64,000 bases of DNA from Corynebacterium sp. 74A (GTDB lineage Bacteria > Actinomycetota > Actinomycetes > Mycobacteriales > Mycobacteriaceae). Shown here piece by piece: positions 8,965-18,229 of this stretch (position 1 is its first letter; each line of letters begins with the position of its first letter). A model generated the notes under the pieces. It was not told where the DNA came from. It saw nothing but the letters and a program-made list of their open reading frames with translations, and did no database searches. Where the stretch lies: positions 1 to 64,000 of the forward strand of contig NZ_PQMG01000008.1 in the NCBI RefSeq assembly GCF_008930665.1. The letters are read 5' to 3'. The translations under genes were made by a program, and so were the position numbers.

Positions 8965-10638
8965 GTGAAGAAGAACAAGGCTATCGCGATCGCCGCGAGT
9001 GTGCTCATGCTCTCCAGCGTGGGAGTGGGGTGCTCGAATAACAATGGCGGCGCCGATAATAAACCGGCGGCGTCGAATGCTGCGGCAGCCCGCGACGTGG
9101 ACCCCCGTTTCGGCGAGGCCCCTTTCGTGGTAGGCGATAACGATTTCTCCGGTATTGACGCCTCCAAGCTCTTCTATGACCACTCCGAGACAGCGGTGGT
9201 CTCTGGCAAGGCTATGGCCTCGCAGCTGCGTGGCGCATCGATCGCGGCCGTGGCCCACGCCCCGATGCTGATGAATACTCCCGATAACCGCGCCGCGATC
9301 CTCGAGGAGCTCAAGCGTCTCAAGGCCACCAAGGTGCTGCTGGTCGGCGATACTGACTTCGCTGCGGCAGAGGCAACCGATGATGCCGATATCACCTTCA
9401 TCAAGGACGAAGGCACCATCGCATCCTTGGAGGCCGCCACCTCGCAGAGCTTCACTGAGAAGACCACCGACGATACCGGACAGGCCATCACGGACATTGT
9501 GAATCTGGATCCCAAGCAGCCAACCCTGCTGGTTCCGGAGGGCTATTCCACCCCGGCCGAGGGCAAGGCGCAGGAGCAGGAGAGTTTCCCTGCGCAGTCC
9601 GCGCTTGACGACGGCAACTCTCCGGTGGTTCTGACCTCCCCGATGAGCGGTATCCCGGCGACGGCCACCGCTAAGGCGTGGGGCGCCGACCTCGTTGCGC
9701 TGCCGTGGCCCGACCCGCGCGCCTCGGAAGAGGGCATCAAGGCTGTGGCCGGCATGGAAGATAAGCCGGTGATCGCCTTGGGTCGTCTTTTTGGCTCAAA
9801 GGAGAACCTGAAGAAGCGCATTGTGCGCAGCCAAGAAGTCACCGAGGAACAGCCCGGTGGCGGCCAGTTGGTCTTCCCAGGGCGCCACGTGGTTGCCCTC
9901 TACGGCCACCACACCGGACCTGCCTTGGGTGCGATGGGTGAGCAGGATTCTGCGGCTGCCGCGGAGCGCGTGGTCAACATCGCCGAGCAGTACCAGCAGT
10001 ACGTGGACGATCCGGTCATCCCCGCCTTCGAGATGATGGCCACCGTGGCCTCCTCGGATCCGGGTGATGATAATGACTACTCCAATGAGGCCACGAGCGA
10101 GGAGCTGCTCGACTATCTCGACGCCATCACCGAGATCGGCGGCTATGCTGTGCTCGATCTGCAGCCTGGCCGGGCTCGCCTGCTCGACCAGGCCAAGCTC
10201 TACGAAGAGTTGCTGAAGCGCCCCAACGTGGGCCTGGCGCTCGACCCGGAATGGAAGATCGGGCCGGGTGAGCTGCCCCTGCAGAATGTGGGTCATGTTG
10301 ACGCTGCCGAAGTGAACGAGGTCTCCGATTGGCTCGCCGAGTTGGTCGACGAAAACAACCTGCCGCAGAAGCCTTTGGTGCTGCACCAGTTCCAGCTCCA
10401 GATGATCCGTAACCGCGAGCAGCTGAATGTGGATTACCCCGAGCTCGCCATTGTGCTGCACGCTGATGGCCATGGCACTCCGGATCTGAAGTTCCAAACC
10501 TGGGACGTACTCAAGGAAGGCCTCGACCCGCGCATCTTCTTGGCGTGGAAGAACTTCTACGATGAGGACGCTCCCACCTTCACTCCGGAACAGACGATGG
10601 ACATCACGCCGCGTCCGTGGTTTGTGTCCTATCAATAA
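8965..10638 (+). CDS. Secreted lipoprotein with cell-wall-binding-repeat-like region, function unknown
   Basis: The protein has 557 residues. The signal peptide is MKKNKAIAIAASVLMLSS followed by a lipobox ending VGC (Cys23), so it should be lipid-anchored outside the membrane. Residues about 65-290 contain repeats such as VVSGKAMASQLRGASIAAVA and PVVLTSPMSGIPATA, reminiscent of cell-wall-binding repeat 2. The C-terminal half (about 310-557) resembles a TIM-barrel-like domain seen in actinobacterial lipoproteins (GGYAVLDLQPGRARLLDQA, LALDPEWKIGPGELP). I do not know its activity. The GTG start has GAGAGGA 8 nt upstream. It follows the structured leader at 8761-8964. Confidence 0.75.
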   Translation: MKKNKAIAIAASVLMLSSVGVGCSNNNGGADNKPAASNAAAARDVDPRFGEAPFVVGDNDFSGIDASKLFYDHSETAVVSGKAMASQLRGASIAAVAHAPMLMNTPDNRAAILEELKRLKATKVLLVGDTDFAAAEATDDADITFIKDEGTIASLEAATSQSFTEKTTDDTGQAITDIVNLDPKQPTLLVPEGYSTPAEGKAQEQESFPAQSALDDGNSPVVLTSPMSGIPATATAKAWGADLVALPWPDPRASEEGIKAVAGMEDKPVIALGRLFGSKENLKKRIVRSQEVTEEQPGGGQLVFPGRHVVALYGHHTGPALGAMGEQDSAAAAERVVNIAEQYQQYVDDPVIPAFEMMATVASSDPGDDNDYSNEATSEELLDYLDAITEIGGYAVLDLQPGRARLLDQAKLYEELLKRPNVGLALDPEWKIGPGELPLQNVGHVDAAEVNEVSDWLAELVDENNLPQKPLVLHQFQLQMIRNREQLNVDYPELAIVLHADGHGTPDLKFQTWDVLKEGLDPRIFLAWKNFYDEDAPTFTPEQTMDITPRPWFVSYQ

Positions 10639-10697
10639 ATCCCCCCAATTGAGGCCGATTCATCAAGGTTTGGCCTCGTAACCATTAAGATTTAAAA

Positions 10698-10742
10698 GGC
10701 CCCACCCACGCTGTGCTACGCAGCAGAGGGTGGGCCTGTTTC
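10698..10742 (+). terminator. Terminator after the lipoprotein gene
   Basis: GGCCCCACCC (10698-10707) pairs with GGGTGGGCC (10728-10736) with one bulged C, then TGTTTCT. The loop contains a copy of the dispersed motif (CTACGCAGCAG). Confidence 0.75.
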
Positions 10743-10754
10743 TGGCCTCACCGC

Positions 10755-10774
10755 AAGTCTGGAATAGCAGACTT
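10755..10774 (+). promoter_or_regulatory. Inverted repeat upstream of serA
   Basis: AAGTCTG (10755-10761) and CAGACTT (10768-10774) form a perfect 7-bp inverted repeat with a 6-nt spacer, about 75 bp before the serA start. It could be an operator; no regulator is identified. Confidence 0.35.
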
Positions 10775-10848
10775 TCTATGGAGTCGTGGCGGCGTCGTCA
10801 CGCATCAGCCGGAAGCCGCCCAACACCCCAATCCCCAGGAGATTCCTC

Positions 10849-12444
10849 GTGACCGAGACAACCCGTCCAGTCGTTCTCATCGCAGATAAGCTCGCCCAGT
10901 CCACCGTCGATGCGCTCGGAGATGCCGTGGAAGTGCGTTGGGTTGACGGTCCCAACCGTCCCGAATTGCTCGCTGCGGTCGCTGACGCCGACGCGCTGCT
11001 GGTGCGTTCTGCCACCACCGTGGACAAGGAGGTGCTCGACGCGGCGCCGAAGTTGAAGATTGTGGGTCGTGCCGGCGTGGGACTCGACAATGTAGATATC
11101 GATGCCGCAACCGAGCAGGGAGTGATGGTGGCCAACGCCCCCACTTCCAATATCCATTCCGCCTGCGAGCACGCCATCTCGCTGCTGCTCTCGACCGCGC
11201 GCCAGATCCCCGCCGCCGATGCCACCCTGCGCGCAGGCGAGTGGAAGCGCTCGTCCTTCAAGGGCGTGGAAATCTACGGAAAAACTGTGGGTATCGTCGG
11301 TTTCGGCCACATCGGCCAGCTGTTTGCCCAACGACTGCGCGCCTTCGAAACCGACATCATCGCCTATGACCCCTACGCCAATCCGGCCCGCGCCGGCCAG
11401 TTGGGCGTGGAGCTCGTGGAGCTCGAGGAGCTCATGCAGCGCTCCGATTTTGTCACGATCCACCTGCCCAAGACCCCGGAGACTGCCGGCATGTTCGACG
11501 CCGAGCTGCTCGCCAAGGCCAAGAAGGGGCAGATCATCATCAATGCCGCACGCGGTGGTCTCGTCGATGAGCAGGCGCTTGTCGACGCCATTCAGGCCGG
11601 CACCATCCGCGGCGCCGGTTTCGACGTCTATGCCACCGAGCCCTGCACGGACTCCCCACTATTCGCTTGCCCCGAGGTAGTCGTCACCCCGCACTTGGGC
11701 GCCTCCACTGTTGAGGCCCAAGACCGTGCCGGTACCGATGTGGCCGATTCCGTGCTCAAGGCCCTGGCCGGCGAGTTCGTTCCCGATGCGGTCAACGTCT
11801 CCGGCGGCGCCGTGGGCGAGGAAGTGGCCCTATGGCTGGAGCTGGCCCGCAAACTGGGCCTCGTGGCAGTACACCTGCTCGACGGCGCTGCCGTGCGCGT
11901 CGAGGTCCAAGGCCGCGGCGAGCTGTCCTCCGAGAACATTGAGGCGCTGGGCCTGTCGGCGCTGCGCGGCGTATTCGCCACCACCGTCGATCAGCCCGTG
12001 ACCTTCGTTAACGCCCCGCAGATCGCCGAGTCCCGAGGCGTGGAGCTGGATGTCTCCACCGCCACCGAGGCCCAGACCCACCGCTCCGTTCTTGGGGTGA
12101 AGGTCATCGCCAGCGACGGCAGCGCCGTCGAGGTCTTCGGCGCCCTCACCGGGTTGAACAGCGTGGAGAAGGTTGTGCGCATCAATGGCCGCGGACTCGA
12201 TCTGCGCGCCGAAGGCCACAACCTCTTCCTGCAGTACACCGACGCCCCGGGCGCGGTGGGCATCGTCGGCTCCGTGCTGGGCGAGTGCGGGGTCAATATC
12301 AACGCCGCCGCCTTGTCTCAGGACGCCACCGGCTCCGGCGCGACGCTGATCCTGCGCATCGATCAGGAAATTCCCGAAGAGGTCGTGGAGAGCATCGGCG
12401 AGAAGCTCGACGCCTCCCTCGTCTTCCAGCTCTCCCTGGACTAA
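10849..12444 (+). CDS. serA: D-3-phosphoglycerate dehydrogenase
   Basis: It oxidises 3-phosphoglycerate to 3-phosphohydroxypyruvate with NAD, the first step of serine synthesis. From GTG 10849 it has 531 residues, the length of the long actinobacterial type. The order is substrate/NAD domains (GIVGFGHIGQ near residue 145; catalytic His in VVTPHLGAST), an intervening allosteric domain, and a C-terminal ACT domain (LQYTDAPGAVGIVGSVLGE). The frame is open upstream to 10786, but AGGAG at 10837-10841 and homologue length favour 10849. It is followed by a terminator. Confidence 0.95.
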   Translation: MTETTRPVVLIADKLAQSTVDALGDAVEVRWVDGPNRPELLAAVADADALLVRSATTVDKEVLDAAPKLKIVGRAGVGLDNVDIDAATEQGVMVANAPTSNIHSACEHAISLLLSTARQIPAADATLRAGEWKRSSFKGVEIYGKTVGIVGFGHIGQLFAQRLRAFETDIIAYDPYANPARAGQLGVELVELEELMQRSDFVTIHLPKTPETAGMFDAELLAKAKKGQIIINAARGGLVDEQALVDAIQAGTIRGAGFDVYATEPCTDSPLFACPEVVVTPHLGASTVEAQDRAGTDVADSVLKALAGEFVPDAVNVSGGAVGEEVALWLELARKLGLVAVHLLDGAAVRVEVQGRGELSSENIEALGLSALRGVFATTVDQPVTFVNAPQIAESRGVELDVSTATEAQTHRSVLGVKVIASDGSAVEVFGALTGLNSVEKVVRINGRGLDLRAEGHNLFLQYTDAPGAVGIVGSVLGECGVNINAAALSQDATGSGATLILRIDQEIPEEVVESIGEKLDASLVFQLSLD

Positions 12445-12507
12445 TCACGTCGCCCCCTCGCTGTCGTCGCCTGATCGCTGCGGCAGGGCAGCGGGGGATG
12501 AGCTGAT

Positions 12508-12559
12508 ACCCGCGTGGCTTCCGAGTAGCGATACTCGGGTAGTCACGCGGGTTATTTTT
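12508..12559 (+). terminator. Terminator after serA
   Basis: ACCCGCGTG (12508-12516) pairs perfectly with CACGCGGGT (12544-12552), with an inner CCGAGTA/TACTCGG stem, followed by a T-rich run. Confidence 0.85.
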
Positions 12560-12582
12560 AGGGGCTACTACGCTACAGAGTT

Positions 12583-13236
12583 ATGCACTCTGAGACTTTG
12601 CCCGTGAGCTTCACCGTCGACGACTATCCCCGCGCTCTTCTCGCAGTTGCGGCCTATAATTCCGCCAATCCCGGCGCCCAACTTGTCGCTGATGCCGAAA
12701 GCGGCACAGTTCTATTGCGTAGTAGCATCTCGGAACCGGCGTACCGGGACCGGGCCATGGCAGCCTGCGGGATGGTCTCCGCCGCGGACTCTGCTGAGCC
12801 CGCTCCGAACCTTGCGGCGGAAGAGTCCGACGATGCCGCCCGTGCGGCAGTGATGCAGTCCTTGGCTGCGTGGTTCACGGCTCATGGGGTCAGTGAGGTG
12901 CATCCCTCGGCTGAGACTGGGCGTATTGAGTTTGCTATCGATGGCCTGCCAGTGGACTTTGGCTCAACTCGTGGCGGGCATCTGCAGGTGGTCGCGATGT
13001 CGCAGGTGGACGGCGAACCTGGAGAGTTAGCGCATGTGTGCAATTTCGCGACCAGCAAGGTCGATGATGCGGCGGCATTCCCGGTGAAAGGGGAGCAGGG
13101 CTGGTGGTGTGCGGTGCACACCGCAGTGGAGGTGGCCGGCTGTGACGAGACTGGTTTCGACGCGGCGCTGCGTAGCGCGGTGGCGGCGGTGCTGCAGTTG
13201 CAGCGCACGGTTATTGTGCTCGCGGGGCAGGGCTAA
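12583..13236 (+). CDS. Conserved hypothetical protein between serA and leuB
   Basis: I do not recognise this 217-residue protein. It has no signal peptide or membrane segment. Two similar halves may exist: one starting [17 protein letters not shown] near residue 10, the other near residue 85 ([18 protein letters not shown]). This hints at a duplicated chaperone-like or YbjN-like fold, which is only an impression. TACGCT at 12569-12574, 8 nt before the ATG, suggests leaderless transcription. C. glutamicum, as I recall, also has a small unknown gene between serA and leuB. The dispersed motif occurs twice in it (12717 and 13169 regions). Confidence 0.75.
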   Translation: MHSETLPVSFTVDDYPRALLAVAAYNSANPGAQLVADAESGTVLLRSSISEPAYRDRAMAACGMVSAADSAEPAPNLAAEESDDAARAAVMQSLAAWFTAHGVSEVHPSAETGRIEFAIDGLPVDFGSTRGGHLQVVAMSQVDGEPGELAHVCNFATSKVDDAAAFPVKGEQGWWCAVHTAVEVAGCDETGFDAALRSAVAAVLQLQRTVIVLAGQG

Positions 13237-13283
13237 CGTGCTACACTAGCGCTGTTCACTATATGGGAAAGGTGTATCACTCT

Positions 13284-14315
13284 ATGAAATCTGGGTTGAA
13301 ACTTGCAGTCATCGGCGGCGACGGTATCGGGCCGGAGGTCACGGCCGAAGCGCTGAAGGTGCTCCATGCAGTGCGTGACGACGTTGCCACGACCGAGTTC
13401 GACCTCGGGGCGCGCCGCTATCTCCGCAATGGCGAGCTGCTCACCGAGGATGATCTGGCGGAGCTGAAGCGCCACGACGCCATTGTGCTCGGCGCTATCG
13501 GTGCGCCAGGGGAGGTTCCCCCGGGCGTGCTGGAGCGAGGCCTGTTGCTCAAGATGCGTTTTGCCCTTGATCACCACGTGAATCTGCGTCCATCCAAGAT
13601 CTATCCGGGCACCACCTCGCCGCTGCGCGATCCCGGCGATGTGGACTTCGTGGTCGTGCGCGAGGGTACCGAGGGGCTCTATGCCGGCAATGGCGGCACC
13701 CTGCGGGAGAACACTTCGCACGAGGTGGCCAGCGAGGTGAGCCAGAACACCCGTTTCGGTGTCGAGCGCGTGGTGCGTTATGCCTTCGATCTGGCGCAGT
13801 CGCGGCGTCAGAAGCTCACGCTGGTCCACAAGACTAATGTGCTCGTTCACGCCGGCTCCTTGTGGCAGCGCACCGTGGATGCGGTGGCTAAGGACTATCC
13901 CGAGGTCTCCGTGGATTACTGCCATATCGACGCCGCCACGATTTACCTGGTCACCGACCCCTCCCGTTTCGATGTGATTGTCACCGACAACCTCTTCGGC
14001 GACATTCTCACCGATGAGGCCGGCGCGATCACCGGCGGCATTGGTCTAGCTGCCTCCGGCAATATCGACGCCAGCGGCATGAATCCCTCGATGTTTGAGC
14101 CTGTCCATGGCTCCGCCCCCGATATCGCCGGTACTGGTGTGGCCGATCCGGTGGCCGCCATTCTCTCGATGGCGCTCTTGCTGCGTCATCTGGATGATGA
14201 GGCTAATGCCCAGCGCATCGAGGGGGCTGTGCAGAATCATCTATCGGCACGCGATGTCGATGCCGCTATCTCCACCACGGCGGTGGGAGACGATATCGTC
14301 GCTCGCTTGAGCTAG
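13284..14315 (+). CDS. leuB: 3-isopropylmalate dehydrogenase
   Basis: It performs the NAD-dependent oxidative decarboxylation of 3-isopropylmalate, the third step of leucine synthesis. From ATG 13284 it has 343 residues. The N-terminus is [20 protein letters not shown]. The metal and substrate residues lie in [35 protein letters not shown] is the cofactor region. An upstream in-frame ATG at 13263 lies within the Shine-Dalgarno-like GGGAAAGG and is unlikely to be used. It is separate from leuCD at 25-27 kb, as in C. glutamicum. Confidence 0.95.
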   Translation: MKSGLKLAVIGGDGIGPEVTAEALKVLHAVRDDVATTEFDLGARRYLRNGELLTEDDLAELKRHDAIVLGAIGAPGEVPPGVLERGLLLKMRFALDHHVNLRPSKIYPGTTSPLRDPGDVDFVVVREGTEGLYAGNGGTLRENTSHEVASEVSQNTRFGVERVVRYAFDLAQSRRQKLTLVHKTNVLVHAGSLWQRTVDAVAKDYPEVSVDYCHIDAATIYLVTDPSRFDVIVTDNLFGDILTDEAGAITGGIGLAASGNIDASGMNPSMFEPVHGSAPDIAGTGVADPVAAILSMALLLRHLDDEANAQRIEGAVQNHLSARDVDAAISTTAVGDDIVARLS

Positions 14316-14532
14316 CTGCGCGCTCCTCGAGTCGCCCTGTGCTTCGCGCGGCTTCACGGGTCTCGCGCGGCTTCGGGGCGCCTGGGGCGTTGCTGTCGGT
14401 GTCCTACTGCGTAGTAGCAGGAGGGTGACGTCGTCAAGCAATGATGGCCCGCTGGGGATCTAGGTCACAATCGCGGATCATTTTGGTCTAAAACACGTCG
14501 TGTCAAAAGTGAAGTGGATTACACTACGGGGC
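14316..14532 (+). other. Intergenic region leuB to DUF294 gene
   Basis: No gene is seen. It contains a full copy of the dispersed motif, CTACTGCGTAGTAGCAGG, starting at 14404; this is itself a near-palindrome (CTACT/AGTAG). At its end TACACT (14520-14525) is the likely -10 of the next gene. Confidence 0.5.
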
Positions 14533-16461
14533 ATGAACGTAGAACTGGAAGAGATCCGCGATTTTTTGTCGGCGCATGAGCCCTTTAGTCATCTCTCGGC
14601 GGAAGCGCTGAGTCAGCTGCCCCAGCATGTGGTGGTGGAATATGTGCGCGCCGGCGAGGTCATTTTTAGTGCGGGACAGCCCAATAGCTATCTCAATATC
14701 ATTCGTTCGGGCGCGGTGGATGTGCTCGGCGAGGATGGGCTGCTGCTCGATCGTCGCGACGCTGGGCGTTCTTTCGGCTATTCGACGCTCGACGATAGTT
14801 CCCCGTCGCTGTACACGATGGTCGCGGTGGAGGATAGCCTTCTGTTGCGACTGCCGTGTGAGGCATTTCTTGAGCTCTGCGAAAACCAGCCGCAGGTGCA
14901 TCGCTTTTTCTCCTCGCAGTCGCAGCGGATTCGAGCGACGGCCTCCCAGATGCGGGAGGAATCGGCCTCTGATGCGCTGCGCAGCTTGGTGGGCGAGTGC
15001 ATGGTGCGCCGGCCCGCCTGCTGTAGCCCCGATACCTCCATTAGAGAGGCGGCGGCGCGCATGGCCTCCCAGCGCGTGTCCAGCCTGCTGGTGGTCGAAG
15101 GCGAGGAGAGCGCGCTGGAGGAGGGGGTGCTCGTCGATGCGGCACAGGATACGGTACGCCTGCTCGGCATCGTCACCGATAGGGACATGACCAAGAAAGT
15201 GGTGGCGGAGGCGATCGATTCCTCGCTGCCGATTTCTGCGGTGATGACCCCGGATCCGGTGACGGTGAGCAGCTCGATGCGCGGCTTCGAAGCGATGCTG
15301 CTGCTGGCGCAATACCGCATCCACCACCTGCCGGTGATTGATGATCACAATCTCGTCGGCATCGTCGCCTCGGGCGATATCATGCGCCTGCTGCGCAATG
15401 ATCCGATTTTCGTGCACGCCGATATGGAGCGGGCCGAAACCGATGCGGAGCTCGCAGAGGTCTATAGCTCCGCGAAGGAGGTGGCCGCCCGCTTCATCGA
15501 GCGCGGCGCCGATCCTGCGGAGGTCTCTGGCCTGCTCACCCTCGCTGCCGATGCCCTGGCGCAGCGGCTGATCGCGCTCACGGAAGAGGAGATGGGGCCG
15601 CCACCTGTGGACTATTGCTTCGTGGTGCTCGGCTCGCACGGGCGCCGCGAAATGGGCTTCGCCTCCGATCAGGACAACGCGCTCATTCTCGCCGATGACT
15701 TCGACCCCGGCGCGCATGGAGACTATTTCGCCACGTTTTATGAGCGCGTGTGCACTCGGCTCGCCGCCGCCGGCCAAGTGCTCTGCCCGGGCGAGATGAT
15801 GGCCTCCAACCCCGAATGGCGCATGACGGTGAGCCAGTGGAAGCGCACCTTTCACACGTGGGTATCCGCCCCAGAGCCGGAGGCGGTGCTGCACACGCAG
15901 GTGTTCTTCGATATGCGCGGTATAGCCGGCACCTTGGCGCTCGCCGAGGAGGTCATCGAATCCGCGAATGATCAAGCCCACGGCGCGCGCAGGATGCACG
16001 CCCACTTGGCTGCTCTCGCGGCGCGACGCGATGCCCCGTTGGGGTTCTTCCGCGGGCTCGTGGTGGAACGCAGCGGAGACTACGCCAATACCCTCAACGT
16101 GAAAAAGGGCGGCACTGCCACGATCGTGCAAATGGCTCGCCTCTTTGCCCTATCCGCGCCCGCCGATATCAGCACGCGGCCTCTCGGCACCTCCGAGCGC
16201 TTGGAATATGCCATTGCCAGCAATTGGGTCTCCGCCAAGGGCGGGGCTGATCTGCTCGATAGTTTCCATTTTCTTAACACCGTGGTGCAGCGCCACCAGG
16301 CGGCGCAGCTGCGTAGTGGCGCCGCCCCAGAAGCCGTGGACTACCACATCGACCCCAAACAGCTCAGCACCATCGAACGCGAAGGCCTCCGTGATGCCTT
16401 TTCCATCATCCGCTCGATGCAATCAGCCCTGAGCACCAAATACCCCGTGCGGAGCATCTGA
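14533..16461 (+). CDS. cNMP-binding / CBS / DUF294 nucleotidyltransferase-like signalling protein
   Basis: The protein has 642 residues from ATG 14533. TACACT lies 7 nt upstream, so the mRNA is probably leaderless; a GTG at 14500 is less likely. Domains in order: cyclic-nucleotide-binding fold (about 10-130), two CBS repeats (about 160-300, VMTPDPVTVSSSMRG), a DUF294 nucleotidyltransferase-like domain (about 325-460) with GSHGRREMGFASDQDNAL, and a C-terminal DUF294-associated helical domain (about 490-640). Proteins of this build sense adenylates or cyclic nucleotides. The partner is probably the adjacent exonuclease-like gene, whose ATG overlaps this stop codon by one base. Confidence 0.88.
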   Translation: MNVELEEIRDFLSAHEPFSHLSAEALSQLPQHVVVEYVRAGEVIFSAGQPNSYLNIIRSGAVDVLGEDGLLLDRRDAGRSFGYSTLDDSSPSLYTMVAVEDSLLLRLPCEAFLELCENQPQVHRFFSSQSQRIRATASQMREESASDALRSLVGECMVRRPACCSPDTSIREAAARMASQRVSSLLVVEGEESALEEGVLVDAAQDTVRLLGIVTDRDMTKKVVAEAIDSSLPISAVMTPDPVTVSSSMRGFEAMLLLAQYRIHHLPVIDDHNLVGIVASGDIMRLLRNDPIFVHADMERAETDAELAEVYSSAKEVAARFIERGADPAEVSGLLTLAADALAQRLIALTEEEMGPPPVDYCFVVLGSHGRREMGFASDQDNALILADDFDPGAHGDYFATFYERVCTRLAAAGQVLCPGEMMASNPEWRMTVSQWKRTFHTWVSAPEPEAVLHTQVFFDMRGIAGTLALAEEVIESANDQAHGARRMHAHLAALAARRDAPLGFFRGLVVERSGDYANTLNVKKGGTATIVQMARLFALSAPADISTRPLGTSERLEYAIASNWVSAKGGADLLDSFHFLNTVVQRHQAAQLRSGAAPEAVDYHIDPKQLSTIEREGLRDAFSIIRSMQSALSTKYPVRSI

Positions 16462-17102
16462 TGTTCGGCTGGGGAAAAAAGAAGGCCACCGGCGCGCTCG
16501 CCGAGTTCGAGGCCGTCGCCGCTCAGAACCCGCGCACGCCCCTCGACGAGGCGGAGCTGCTCGCCGTCGATATTGAGACCACGGGCCTGGATCCGAAAAA
16601 AGACGCCATGCTCTCGATCGGGTGGGTGCCGGTGCGTGGCCGCAGAATCCATCTCGGCGAGGCCGGCTATATGCTCATCAAACAGGACCGCTCGGTCGGT
16701 ACCTCCGCGACTCTTCACCATCTCACCGACACCCAACTTGCCACTGGCTACAGCCCCCGCGAGGCCTTGGAGGCGTTCCTTCCGCGGCTCGCGGGCACCA
16801 CCATGCTGGTGCATTTCGCCCCGATCGAGCAGCGCTTCCTCTCTACGCTCTGCGAGCAGGAATTCGGCGCGTCCCTGACAGTGCCCACCGCCGACACTTT
16901 TCAACTCGAACGCACGCACATGGAAAAGATGTCGACCTATCCGCGCGGTGAGGACCTTCGCCTGCCACGGGTGCGTGCTCGCTATAGCTTGCCGCGCTAT
17001 CCCAATCACAATGCGCTTATCGACGCCATCGCCTGCGCCGAGCTCTACCTAGCCATGAGAGCCCATCTTGGGTACTCCACCGTGCGTGATATTCAGTTGT
17101 GA
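16461..17102 (+). CDS. DnaQ-like DEDDh 3'-5' exonuclease
   Basis: The protein has 213 residues. Exo I shows the DxE pair in LLAVDIETTGLDPKKD (about residue 36), Exo II the later Asp region, and Exo III the DEDDh pattern HNALIDAIACAEL (His then Asp after four residues). It is a stand-alone epsilon-like exonuclease rather than the main DNA polymerase III subunit. It is translationally coupled to the preceding DUF294 gene; the same pairing exists in C. glutamicum and other bacteria. Its substrate is not known. Confidence 0.88.
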   Translation: MFGWGKKKATGALAEFEAVAAQNPRTPLDEAELLAVDIETTGLDPKKDAMLSIGWVPVRGRRIHLGEAGYMLIKQDRSVGTSATLHHLTDTQLATGYSPREALEAFLPRLAGTTMLVHFAPIEQRFLSTLCEQEFGASLTVPTADTFQLERTHMEKMSTYPRGEDLRLPRVRARYSLPRYPNHNALIDAIACAELYLAMRAHLGYSTVRDIQL

Positions 17103-17294
17103 CTACGCATCAGAGTGGTGTCGCTTAGGCAGCCCTGATTTTCCCTGCTCGCGAGCGCGATGGGGGATGGGTAGCGCTGATGCGTAGTAGCAGCGCGGAA
17201 ACTAACCCCATCTGGTGGGAGAGCCGCCGTGCTGTAGCAGGTTTTATGCCCGATTAGCGGCGCGTTGAAGTACGGGCTGGTTAAGATGGTCGGC
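17103..17294 (+). other. Intergenic region with two copies of the dispersed motif
   Basis: The motif occurs as GACTACGCATCAG, overlapping the exonuclease stop (17101), and as GCTGATGCGTAGTAGCAGC near 17177. TAAGAT at 17282-17287 is the likely -10 for the next gene. Confidence 0.5.
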
Positions 17295-18092
17295 ATGCGT
17301 TTTGGACGAATTGCCCACCCAGAAGGAATGTGTTTCGCCGTCATCGAGGGGGAAGGTGAAGACCAGGTAGCGAAGGAGATCAAAGAGACTCCTTTCACTA
17401 AGCCGGAATTCACGGGCCGTAGCTGGCCGATCGCTGAGGTGAAATTGCTGGCACCGATGCTGCCGTCGAAGATTTGCGCGATCGGGCGCAACTACGCGGA
17501 CCATGTGGCGGAGGTGTTTAAGAAGTCTGCGGATGCGTTGCCCCCAACGCTGTTTCTGAAGCCGCCGACGGCTGTGGTGGGCCCGGGCGCTGCCATCAAG
17601 ATCCCCGATTTCGCCACTCGAGTGGAGTTCGAGGGCGAGTTGGCGCTCATCGTCGGTCGCCCGTGCAAGAATGTCAAGGCCGAGAATTGGAAGGACGTGA
17701 TCCTCGGCTACACCGTCATCAACGATGTCTCCTCCCGCGATCTGCAGTTCTCCGATGGCCAGTGGTCGCGGGCGAAGGGCATTGACACCTTCTGCCCGCT
17801 GGGCCCGTGGATCGAAACGGACCTCGACGCCCTCGATCTTGAGGATCTGCCCATTAAGGCGCACCTGACCCAAAATGGTGTGACCGAGACTAAGCAGGAT
17901 TCCAATTCCTCGCAGATGATCATGTCCGTGGGAGAGATCGTGGAGTTCATTACCGCGTCCATGACGCTGCTGCCGGGAGATGTTATCTCCACCGGCTCCC
18001 CGGCAGGAACGGCGGAAATGTTCCCCGGCGATCACATCGAGATCGAGATCCCCGGTTTGGGCCGTCTGGCCAACCCCGTCGAGCGCGCCTAA
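17295..18092 (+). CDS. odx: Oxaloacetate decarboxylase, FAH family (Odx-like)
   Basis: The family is fumarylacetoacetate hydrolase, and the C. glutamicum homologue (Odx) decarboxylates oxaloacetate to pyruvate. From ATG 17295 it has 265 residues and begins MRFGRIAHPEGMCF, like Odx. Metal ligands are visible as the Glu pair in VEFEGELALIVG and the Asp in NDVSSRDLQFSDG. The frame is open to TTG 17265, but TAAGAT (17282-17287) is exactly 7 nt before 17295, so a leaderless start there is preferred. A close alternative is another acylpyruvase of the family. Confidence 0.85.
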   Translation: MRFGRIAHPEGMCFAVIEGEGEDQVAKEIKETPFTKPEFTGRSWPIAEVKLLAPMLPSKICAIGRNYADHVAEVFKKSADALPPTLFLKPPTAVVGPGAAIKIPDFATRVEFEGELALIVGRPCKNVKAENWKDVILGYTVINDVSSRDLQFSDGQWSRAKGIDTFCPLGPWIETDLDALDLEDLPIKAHLTQNGVTETKQDSNSSQMIMSVGEIVEFITASMTLLPGDVISTGSPAGTAEMFPGDHIEIEIPGLGRLANPVERA

Positions 18093-18151
18093 TCTTCTGC
18101 GCCTTATGCCTCACGTGCCCCGGGCCGCTCGTCGCGGCCTAGCGCGCATGT

Positions 18152-18195
18152 CCACCCGCTGCTGAGAACGCACTCGACGGCGGGTGGTTTCGTTT
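18152..18195 (+). terminator. Terminator after odx
   Basis: CCACCCGC (18152-18159) pairs with GCGGGTGG (18180-18187) and is followed by TTTCGTTT. It lies between the convergent odx and isochorismate synthase genes. Confidence 0.7.
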
Positions 18196-18229
18196 ACCGT
18201 CCGCGCTCGTTCTGAGCCCGATTGAGCTC

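Noticed and set aside
14524..16131. 535-residue minus-strand open frame opposite the DUF294 gene
   Set aside because: Composition is His/Arg/Gly-rich as expected of an antisense frame; the plus strand has clear domains.
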